This document shows positions 1 to 4,659 of a DNA stretch of 6,051 nt, piece by piece. A program made the translations under genes and the position numbers. Origin of the DNA: Chloroflexota bacterium (GTDB taxonomy: Bacteria > Chloroflexota > Limnocylindria > Limnocylindrales > CSP1-4); NCBI GenBank assembly GCA_025935655.1, contig JAICUV010000211.1:1-6051 (forward strand), written 5' to 3'. The notes under the pieces were generated by a model that did no database searches, was not told the origin of the DNA, and saw nothing but the letters and a program-made list of their open reading frames with translations. How positions within the stretch are numbered: the stretch's first letter is position 1; every line of letters begins with the position of its first letter.

Positions 1-59
1 ACCGGGATGATCGCGCTGCCGAGCGCGAGCGGGATCAGCGTCGTCCAGAGCTCGACCAT
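1..59 (-). CDS. Start of a probable membrane protein, cut by the window edge
   Basis: Read on the minus strand from an ATG at 59-57, the first 19 codons give MVELWTTLIPLALGSAIIP, followed by a partial codon at the window edge. This is a short polar start followed by an uninterrupted hydrophobic stretch, as expected of a first transmembrane helix. The pattern recalls the N-terminus of small multi-pass GAP/Sap-type or LysE-like membrane proteins, but 19 residues cannot establish a family. No convincing Shine-Dalgarno sequence precedes the ATG. The gene would be divergent from the response regulator, with only 38 to 56 bp between the two starts. The call rests on the hydrophobic reading and on there being no other gene for these bases, so it is tentative. 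Confidence 0.45.
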   Translation of the reverse strand, partial: MVELWTTLIPLALGSAIIP

Positions 60-97
60 CGGGTGCAGCGTACGACGGACCCCCGCGTCGCCGGCGG

Positions 98-775
98 GTG
101 GCGCAGAATCGTCGCGTGGACCAGTCCAGCCTCCGTGTCGTCATCGCCGAGGACTCCGCGCTCATCCGCGAGGGCCTCGCGCGGGTCATCACGGACTCCG
201 GCGGCGAGGTCGTCGCCAAGGTCGGTGACGGCCCCAGCCTCGTGCGCGCGGTCGTGGAGCACCGCCCGGACGTGTCGGTGGTGGACGTGCGGATGCCGCC
301 GACCCAGCGCGACGAAGGGCTGCGGGCCGCGATCGAGGCCCGGCGGCTGGTGCCCGGGGCGCCGGTGCTGGTGCTCTCGCAGTACGTGGAGCGGCAGTAC
401 GCGACCGAGCTGCTCGCGGACCGCGCGGGCGGCGTGGGCTACCTGCTCAAGGACCGCGTCGCCGACATCCGCGAGTTCATGGACGCGCTGCGCCGCGTCG
501 CCCGCGGCGGGACCGCGCTGGACCCGGAGGTCGTCGCCCAGCTCATGGTCCCGCGCCACGCCGAGGGCGGGCTCAACTCGCTGACGCCCCGCGAGCGCGA
601 GGTCCTCGCCGCGATGGCGGAGGGTCGCACGAACATGGGCATCGCGACCCTCCTCTCGATCTCCGAGGGTGCGACCGAGAAGCACATCAGCAACATCTTC
701 GGCAAGCTCGAGCTCCCCGACTCGGAGAACGACCACCGCCGGGTGCTGGCCGTGCTCACCTACCTGGGCTCATAG
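98..775 (+). CDS. NarL/LuxR-family response regulator (LiaR-like)
   Basis: This is a two-component response regulator of 225 residues, the usual length for the NarL/FixJ class. It should be a cytoplasmic DNA-binding protein activated by phosphotransfer from a histidine kinase. The receiver domain spans about residues 12-130. It shows the acidic pair E18-D19, the likely phosphoacceptor D63 in VVDVRMPP, the switch residue S94 and the conserved K118 in YLLKD. The C-terminal LuxR helix-turn-helix covers about 160-224, from LTPREREVLAAMAEG through the recognition-helix region ending in EKHISNIFGKLEL. The ending DHRRVLAVLTYL is typical of actinobacterial members usually paired with HisKA_3 kinases. 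A GTG at 98 gives this length. A second in-frame GTG at 116 gives MDQSSLRVVIAED and is equally plausible, since neither has a strong ribosome binding site. The gene converges on the lipoprotein gene and is not in an operon with a kinase here. The kinase at 1422-2828 is the best candidate partner, by inference from family and position. The regulator class is certain; the target genes are unknown. Confidence 0.95.
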   Translation: MAQNRRVDQSSLRVVIAEDSALIREGLARVITDSGGEVVAKVGDGPSLVRAVVEHRPDVSVVDVRMPPTQRDEGLRAAIEARRLVPGAPVLVLSQYVERQYATELLADRAGGVGYLLKDRVADIREFMDALRRVARGGTALDPEVVAQLMVPRHAEGGLNSLTPREREVLAAMAEGRTNMGIATLLSISEGATEKHISNIFGKLELPDSENDHRRVLAVLTYLGS

Positions 776-788
776 CCGCCTGGCGCGG

Positions 789-834
789 TCCCGGACACGG
801 GAACGGCGCGACCGTCGGCGCCGGCACGCCGACG
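789..834. terminator. Two GC-rich hairpins between convergent genes, possible bidirectional terminator
   Basis: The 61-bp gap between the stop of the response regulator (775) and the stop of the lipoprotein (837) holds two inverted repeats. The stronger pairs 813-820 (CGTCGGCG) with 827-834 (CGCCGACG), a perfect 8-bp GC-rich stem with a 6-nt loop, two bases beyond the lipoprotein stop codon. The weaker pairs 789-793 (TCCCG) with 798-802 (CGGGA) around a 4-nt loop. Neither is followed by a T-run on either strand, so they are not canonical intrinsic terminators, though U-less hairpins at convergent gene ends are common in high-GC bacteria. Termination is inferred from position and structure only. 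Confidence 0.45.
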
Positions 835-836
835 AG

Positions 837-1304
837 CTACGAGCAGTTCGCCGCCATCCACCCCGACAGCGTCGTCGCGGCGCTCGTGAGGCGAGGATCC
901 TCGGCGCTGACCGAGGAAGGATCGGCGGCGAGCGCCGTCCAGAACGCGGCGAGGTCCGCGGCGGCGGACTGGAGCTCCGGCGGAGCGCTTGCCGCGAACG
1001 CCTTGAGGTCGTCGACCGTCCGCGCCTTCGACGCTGCATCGAGCGCCTGGATGACCGCGAAGCTGCCGGCCCCGAACGCGTAGTCGAGGTCCTTGAGGTT
1101 CGAGAGCGCGCGGCAGGTCGCCGAAGCGTCGCCGGCCGCCGACGCGCCCGCGCTGGCCTGGGGCGCGATCGACTCGAGCGGCGCCGTCGACTCGAGCGGG
1201 CCGCCCGTCGCCACCGAGGACGAGCTTGCGCCGCCGCAGGCGGTGACGAACACGGCGAGCAGGAGCGTGGCGGAAGCGACGGCGGTGCGGACGAAGGTGG
1301 GCAT
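837..1304 (-). CDS. Small secreted lipoprotein of unknown function
   Basis: This 155-residue protein is very likely exported and lipid-anchored. Residues 1-22 form a type II signal peptide: an Arg at position 6, a hydrophobic core TLLLAVFV and a lipobox VTAC with the lipidated Cys at 23. It is followed by GG and a low-complexity Ser/Ala/Pro linker (about 24-62) that contains a doubled PLES element. The mature domain, about 64-155, is Ala-rich and predicted helical. It holds two further cysteines, C64 at its start and C154 one residue before the end, which could form a disulfide joining the termini. The ATG at 1304 is supported by a GAGGT Shine-Dalgarno sequence at 1311-1315 with a 6-nt spacer. 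The gene lies 117 bp downstream of the sensor kinase on the same strand and convergent with the response regulator. I do not recognise the mature domain. Envelope sensing or modulation of the adjacent signalling system is a guess from position. Confidence 0.85.
   Translation of the reverse strand: MPTFVRTAVASATLLLAVFVTACGGASSSSVATGGPLESTAPLESIAPQASAGASAAGDASATCRALSNLKDLDYAFGAGSFAVIQALDAASKARTVDDLKAFAASAPPELQSAAADLAAFWTALAADPSSVSAEDPRLTSAATTLSGWMAANCS
1169..1199 (-). repeat. Tandem 18-bp-period repeat coding for PLES units in the lipoprotein linker
   Basis: The 13-bp string TCGACTCGAGCGG occurs at 1169-1181 and again at 1187-1199, exactly 18 bp apart. On the minus strand this gives two consecutive six-residue units, PLESTA and PLESIA, in the linker just after the lipid anchor. 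It looks like a short in-frame duplication in a spacer that tolerates length change. Confidence 0.7.
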
Positions 1305-1331
1305 CGGGCGACCTCGCGGCTCGGAGTTGGT

Positions 1332-1363
1332 CGTCGGCCACGATCCGCCGTGCGCGGCCGACG
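1332..1363. promoter_or_regulatory. Spaced inverted repeat upstream of the lipoprotein, possible operator
   Basis: A perfect 8-bp dyad, CGTCGGCC at 1332-1339 and GGCCGACG at 1356-1363, is separated by 16 bp. It lies 28-59 bp upstream of the lipoprotein ATG, inside the 117-bp gap after the sensor kinase. The centre-to-centre distance of 24 bp is loosely compatible with a dimeric regulator binding about two helical turns apart. It could also fold as a hairpin ending kinase transcripts. No clear -35/-10 pair is visible in the gap. GC-rich DNA produces such dyads by chance, so this is a candidate only. Confidence 0.3.
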
Positions 1364-1369
1364 GGGCGT

Positions 1370-1398
1370 CACACGGCCGCCCGACGGGGAGACGTGTG
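1370..1398 (-). terminator. Imperfect hairpin after the sensor kinase gene
   Basis: CACACG at 1370-1375 pairs with CGTGTG at 1393-1398 around a 17-nt GC-rich loop, about 24 bp past the kinase stop codon. There is no T-run. It may terminate or attenuate read-through from the kinase operon into the lipoprotein gene. Support is weak. Confidence 0.25.
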
Positions 1399-1421
1399 CA
1401 TTACAAGCGGGATCGAGGCGT

Positions 1422-2828
1422 CTACCGAGGACCTTCCACCGCGGCCGGGATCTCGGCGCGCACCACCGTCGGCCCGCCCTCCGGCGACTCCACGCCGAGT
1501 CGCCCGTCCAGTGCCTCCACGCGCCCCGCCAGCCCGGTCAGCCCCCCGGACGGCAGCAGCCGCGCGCCGCCCCGCCCGTCGTCGCGGACCTCGACCACCA
1601 CCAGCGGCCCCTCGCGCCGGACGTGGATCTCGCACCGCGTAGCGCCCGCGTGCTTGGCGACGTTCGCCAGCGCCTCCGCGACGACGAAGTACGCGGCCCG
1701 CTCCACGGCGTCGGACAGCCGCTCGCCCGCGGGCAGCGACGACAGCACCACCGTCGGCACCGGCGAGCGGCCCGCCAGCGCCGCCAAAGCCGGCACGAGC
1801 CCGCGGTCCATGAGGATCGACGGCGCGATCCCGCGCACGAGGCTGCGGATCTCCGCCAGGGCCAGCCGTGCCTGGTCCCGCGCATCCGTCACGAGGCCCT
1901 TCGCGGCCTCGGGGTCGGTGTCGATGCGCTCCGCGGCCAGCCCCAGGTTGATCGTGAGCATGACGAGGCGCTGCTGCGCACCGTCGTGGAGGTCGCGCTC
2001 GATCCGGCGGAGCTCGGACGCCTCCACGTCCAGCACGGCCTTGCGGCTCTCTTCCAGCGTCTCCACCCGCTGCTCGAGCGCCCGGGTCTCCGAGTCGCAC
2101 AGGATCACCGCGATGACCTGCCGGTGGAGGGCCATGAGGCCCTGGGCGGTGAACGAGGCCACGGGCAGGAGCACGAGGCCGGCGACCAGCGAGGCGGCCG
2201 AGACGACACCCGTGTTCATGGGCGGGATCCGCGCCGAGGCCGAGGCCAGGCCGGGGACGTCGGCCATCCAGCCGCTGGTGACCAGGCCGCCCAGGGGGTC
2301 GCCGGTGATGAGGGCCCAGACGGGGACCGACAGCAGGAACAGCACCGCTCCCCAGAGAGCGGCGACGGCGGTGAACTCCACGACCGCGAGCGGGAACGCG
2401 ATGAACACGTAGCCGAGGTCGCGCCACCGGTTCGGGTCGAGGAACAGGCCCATCAGCAGCTCGCGGGCGCCTGGCCCGAGCGGGCGGTACAGGTGCGCGA
2501 CCAGCGGCCGCGGGTCCGCCCGGAGCGCCCTCCGGCGCTCGATCCGGGCCACGATGCGCGATGCCTCGATCGCGACGCCCACGAGGACCACGCCGATGCC
2601 GACGAACAGCGTCGAGACGCCGGCCGACAGGATGCCGATGATCGCCGAGAACGCGAACAGCTCCACCACGAACCCGACGACGATCGCGACGGTGGCGAGC
2701 CAGGTCGCCGGGTGGAGCGGGGAGCGGATGAACCGGGTGACGATGCCGCGCTCCCGCTCCGAGTCCTGGGGCCCGAAGGCACCCAGGACCAGGAGCAGGC
2801 CCAGGAGCAGGAGCGGGACGCCGATCAC
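1422..2828 (-). CDS. Membrane sensor histidine kinase, HisKA_3 type (LiaS-like)
   Basis: This 468-residue inner-membrane histidine kinase should autophosphorylate on His and pass phosphate to a NarL-type regulator. The N-terminal half is hydrophobic. Helices run at about 2-19, 42-66 and 70-88. A block at about 120-243 (DPNRWRDLGYVFIAFPLAVVE, then two or more further helices) resembles the multi-pass 'putative sensor' domain common in actinobacterial kinases. A short coiled coil (about 246-270) leads into the HisKA_3 dimerisation domain. Its H-box RIERDLHDGAQQRL places the phosphoacceptor at H281. The ATPase domain follows, with an N-box around AEALANVAKHAG (N389), a G1 box DDGRGG at 416-421 and a GLTGLAGRVEAL block at 429-440. 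There is no large extracellular domain, so sensing is probably intramembrane or through the co-encoded PspC and toastrack proteins. The start is a GTG at 2828 overlapping the stop of the PspC gene as GTGA, which implies translational coupling; the nearest Shine-Dalgarno-like GGAG is 11 nt away. The nearest response regulator is the convergent gene at 98-775. Confidence 0.93.
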   Translation of the reverse strand: MIGVPLLLLGLLLVLGAFGPQDSERERGIVTRFIRSPLHPATWLATVAIVVGFVVELFAFSAIIGILSAGVSTLFVGIGVVLVGVAIEASRIVARIERRRALRADPRPLVAHLYRPLGPGARELLMGLFLDPNRWRDLGYVFIAFPLAVVEFTAVAALWGAVLFLLSVPVWALITGDPLGGLVTSGWMADVPGLASASARIPPMNTGVVSAASLVAGLVLLPVASFTAQGLMALHRQVIAVILCDSETRALEQRVETLEESRKAVLDVEASELRRIERDLHDGAQQRLVMLTINLGLAAERIDTDPEAAKGLVTDARDQARLALAEIRSLVRGIAPSILMDRGLVPALAALAGRSPVPTVVLSSLPAGERLSDAVERAAYFVVAEALANVAKHAGATRCEIHVRREGPLVVVEVRDDGRGGARLLPSGGLTGLAGRVEALDGRLGVESPEGGPTVVRAEIPAAVEGPR

Positions 2829-3496
2829 GAGGGATCGGACTCCAGGTACGGCACGGGGGACGTCGCGTCCGGGTCCGTGACGTCGACGGCCGGCGCGACC
2901 GGGGCCGCGGGCGGCGCGGCGGGCGTCTCGCCGAACCCCGTGGCCGGGGCGGCGGGCGTCGGAGCCGAGGCCGCCGCGGGGGCGGCGACCGGGGCCTCAT
3001 GCCGCCGGAGCGAGACGACCAGGAGAGCCGCCCCGATCGCGAGCAGGAGCGCCGGCCCGAACAGCGCGCCGCCGACCCAGGTGGGCAGGACGACGTCCGC
3101 GAGGGCGATGACCCCGAACACGATCAGCACGGTGCCGATGATGAGCCCCGCACGACCGGACCGCTCGGCGTGGGCGGCGCGCTCGGCCTCGTACCGGGTG
3201 TTCCAGTCCGGGCTCCAGGTCGGGGCCGCGGCGCCCATCGCGGGCTCGCCCCAGCCGGGCTGTGCGCCCGCCGCGTAGCCGGCGCCCGCGGGCATCACGC
3301 CCTGAAAGGGGTTGAGCGGGATGACGAACGCGAGGACGATGTAGAGGAGGATCGCGAAGCCGCCGGTGAAGATCGCGGCCAGGACCCACAGGATCCGGAC
3401 GACGGTCGGGTCGACCTCGAGGTACTCCGCCATGCCGCCGGCGATGCCGGTGATGGGATGGTCGATGCGGCTGCGGTACAGGCGTCGCGGGTTCAC
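2825..3496 (-). CDS. PspC-domain membrane protein with Ala/Pro-rich tail
   Basis: This 223-residue membrane protein carries a PspC domain at residues 4-62 (RRLYRSRIDHPITGIAGG, then AEYLEVDPTVVRILWV and a helical hairpin to about 60). PspC proteins sit in the inner membrane and take part in envelope-stress signalling by binding partner regulators, including kinases. After a polar, Gly/Ala/Pro-rich loop (62-113), two more helices are visible at about 116-136 and 144-162. A low-complexity Ala/Pro tail with an acidic end (167-223) follows. With four helices, both termini would lie on the same side, presumably the cytoplasm. The GTG start at 3496 overlaps the stop of the toastrack gene (GTGA) and is preceded by a GAGGGAG Shine-Dalgarno-like stretch at 3504-3510 with a 7-nt spacer. 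Its own stop overlaps the kinase start, so it is the middle gene of a tightly coupled three-gene operon. The domain is clear; that it modulates the downstream kinase is inferred from context. Confidence 0.9.
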   Translation of the reverse strand: MNPRRLYRSRIDHPITGIAGGMAEYLEVDPTVVRILWVLAAIFTGGFAILLYIVLAFVIPLNPFQGVMPAGAGYAAGAQPGWGEPAMGAAAPTWSPDWNTRYEAERAAHAERSGRAGLIIGTVLIVFGVIALADVVLPTWVGGALFGPALLLAIGAALLVVSLRRHEAPVAAPAAASAPTPAAPATGFGETPAAPPAAPVAPAVDVTDPDATSPVPYLESDPS

Positions 3497-4455
3497 TTGC
3501 AGACTCCCTCGTCATTGATGTCCACGCTGCCGACGCTGGCCGAGACGGTCAGGTCCGCGCGCGACTGGGCGGTGAGATAGCCGGGCGTCACCCACGCGTC
3601 GCCGCTGCGGGTCAGCCCGTTGACGTCGATGGACCCGAGGCTGGCCGTGCCGGCCACCCGCAGTCCGAGCGTCTCCGGCACGCAGACGTGGAGCGCGCCG
3701 GCGTTGGCCTCCAGGTCACCGGTGAAGCCACCGGCCGCCGGGAGCTGGATCGTTGCCGCGCCAGCGTTCACGGAGACATCCAGCCGCTTGACCGTCGCGT
3801 CCGCGAGGTCGAGCTGCACGTCACCGGCGTTGACGTCCACCCCGAGGGTGGCGAGCCGGGCGCCGGACAGGTCCAGGCGGCCGCGGCCGGCGTTGATCGT
3901 CGTGTCGAGGTCCAGCGTCGTGCCCGTGGGCAGGACGACGGTCCAGTCGTCGGCGCCCGGGTGCCAGCCGAAGCGCATGCGCTGGGTGGCGGTCGAGACC
4001 GACAGGCGGTCGGAGGACGAGGTCACGTCGGCCTGGCGGTCGGCGCCGTTGCTCGCCTCGAGCGACCAGGACGTCCCGGGCGCCGTCCTGACGTCCAGCT
4101 CGCCGCACGAGAGCTCCAGGTCCACCCGGGCGACGGAGCCGAAGGTGCCCTCGCGGGTGATCGGCGTCGTCGCGTTGGCGACGTCCGTGCACGGGGTGCC
4201 CAGGTCTGGCACCGCGACGAACATCGCGCCGAGCATCAGGCCCGGCGTCACCGCGGCGACGATGCCCGCGGGGACCGCGGCCGACGTCCGGCGGAGGACG
4301 AGCGCCGCCCCGATGGCGATGACGGCGACCGGCCAGTAGGCCAGCGCGTCGGTGACGCGGACGGGATCGAGGACCCCGGCCGACGCCAGGAGCGTCACGC
4401 CGCCGGCGGCGGCGAGGAAGGCTCCGAGGTAGAGAGAACCGCGTCTCACGAACAT
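3493..4455 (-). CDS. LiaF-like membrane protein with C-terminal toastrack (DUF4097-type) beta-solenoid
   Basis: This 320-residue protein is first in the operon. Residues 1-54 resemble a LiaF-type membrane module (RRGSLYLGAF, helix about 8-28, then WPVAVIAIGAALVL at 41-54). A third helix is likely at about 61-82. The rest is soluble and beta-rich, with alternating hydrophobic residues and NAG turn motifs at N188, N209, N230 and N251, exactly 21 residues apart. This marks a toastrack/DUF4097 right-handed solenoid of the kind found in LiaF-like envelope-stress proteins. Four cysteines (C89, C117, C258, C319) all lie after the last helix, so disulfides are possible if the domain is extracytoplasmic. 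The reading frame is open back to 4614 and another in-frame ATG lies at 4464. I chose 4455 because a strong GGAGGG at 4465-4470 sits 9 nt before it but directly abuts the ATG at 4464. The stop overlaps the PspC start. In LiaFSR systems LiaF restrains the kinase; that role here is inferred. Confidence 0.88.
   Translation of the reverse strand: MFVRRGSLYLGAFLAAAGGVTLLASAGVLDPVRVTDALAYWPVAVIAIGAALVLRRTSAAVPAGIVAAVTPGLMLGAMFVAVPDLGTPCTDVANATTPITREGTFGSVARVDLELSCGELDVRTAPGTSWSLEASNGADRQADVTSSSDRLSVSTATQRMRFGWHPGADDWTVVLPTGTTLDLDTTINAGRGRLDLSGARLATLGVDVNAGDVQLDLADATVKRLDVSVNAGAATIQLPAAGGFTGDLEANAGALHVCVPETLGLRVAGTASLGSIDVNGLTRSGDAWVTPGYLTAQSRADLTVSASVGSVDINDEGVCK
3643..3894 (-). repeat. 63-bp-period protein repeat: four NAG rungs of the beta-solenoid
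   Basis: Within the toastrack domain four units begin INAGRGRLDL, VNAGDVQLDL, VNAGAATIQL and ANAGALHVCV at residues 187, 208, 229 and 250. The spacing is 21 residues, or 63 bp, each time. The nucleotide sequences of the units have diverged, so the repeat is maintained at protein level as structural rungs and is not a recent DNA duplication. A degenerate fifth unit (SLGSIDV) starts at 272 in the same register. Confidence 0.85.
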
Positions 4456-4464
4456 GGCATCCAT

Positions 4465-4470
4465 CCCTCC
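4465..4470 (-). promoter_or_regulatory. Strong ribosome binding site deciding the toastrack gene start
   Basis: On the minus strand GGAGGG is followed at once by ATG (4464-4462) and, nine bases further on, by a second in-frame ATG (4455-4453). Normal Shine-Dalgarno spacing favours the second ATG as the start. Confidence 0.75.
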
Positions 4471-4587
4471 AGGAACGGTCGTGGTGCGCGGCCGGCGCGT
4501 TGGGCGGGCCGCACGTGGGCTCGGAAGTGATGCCCAGATCGTCGTCCTGGAGGCGGCTCGCGCCCAGCCGGGCAGCGGGCGTCTTCG

Positions 4588-4607
4588 GGGTGGGGCTATC
4601 CCCACCC
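4588..4607. promoter_or_regulatory. Perfect 8-bp hairpin in the leader region of the toastrack-PspC-kinase operon
   Basis: GGGTGGGG at 4588-4595 pairs perfectly with CCCCACCC at 4600-4607 around the 4-nt loop CTAT. It lies 133 bp upstream of the toastrack ATG and 53 bp beyond the stop of the PAS kinase. No T-run follows on either strand, so a simple intrinsic terminator is not obvious. It may be a terminator stem for the upstream kinase, an operator, or part of the operon's 5' leader. No confident -35/-10 pair is visible in the surrounding 204-bp gap (4456-4659), and I see no coding region there. Confidence 0.45.
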
Positions 4608-4619
4608 GGGCCATGGGGC

Positions 4620-4656
4620 AAACCGCCGTCCGCCGTGGACGGATGACGTACGGCGG
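4620..4656 (-). terminator. Likely terminator of the PAS-kinase gene, with alternative stems
   Basis: On the minus strand, 18 bp after the kinase stop codon, CCGTCC (complement of 4637-4642) pairs with GGACGG (complement of 4626-4631) around a 5-nt loop. It is followed three bases later by a short TTT (4620-4622). An alternative 7-bp stem pairs 4623-4629 (CCGCCGT) with 4650-4656 (ACGGCGG) and excludes the first because the two share bases. CCGCCGT is also directly repeated at 4623-4636. Position and structure suggest termination, but the T-tract is short. Confidence 0.45.
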
Positions 4657-4659
4657 GGC

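Noticed and set aside
35..736. Minus-strand frame antisense to the response regulator
   Set aside because: The translation is Arg/His/Asp-rich without domains; the plus-strand frame is an unambiguous response regulator.
1169..1199. Direct repeat as a mobile-element or recombination scar
   Set aside because: The 18-bp period keeps the lipoprotein frame and lies in its flexible linker, so an ordinary in-frame duplication explains it.
1369..3000. 543-codon open frame on the minus strand overlapping the HisKA_3 kinase
   Set aside because: It is the neighbouring frame of the kinase gene and translates to an Arg/Pro-rich low-complexity string. The kinase frame carries the H-box, N-box and G-box.
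669..3278. 869-codon open frame on the plus strand
   Set aside because: It is antisense to the lipoprotein, kinase and PspC genes, all of which have clear motifs. The translation is Arg/Gly/Asp-rich with no domain, typical of shadow frames in GC-rich DNA.
3688..4530. 280-codon plus-strand frame antisense to the toastrack gene
   Set aside because: It is an Arg/Gly-rich shadow without recognisable features. The opposite strand encodes the regular NAG repeat and membrane helices.
4456..4614. N-terminal extension of the toastrack protein up to 4614
   Set aside because: The extra 53 residues are Arg/Pro-rich with no homology signal. They precede a strong GGAGGG ribosome binding site, which fits the start at 4455.
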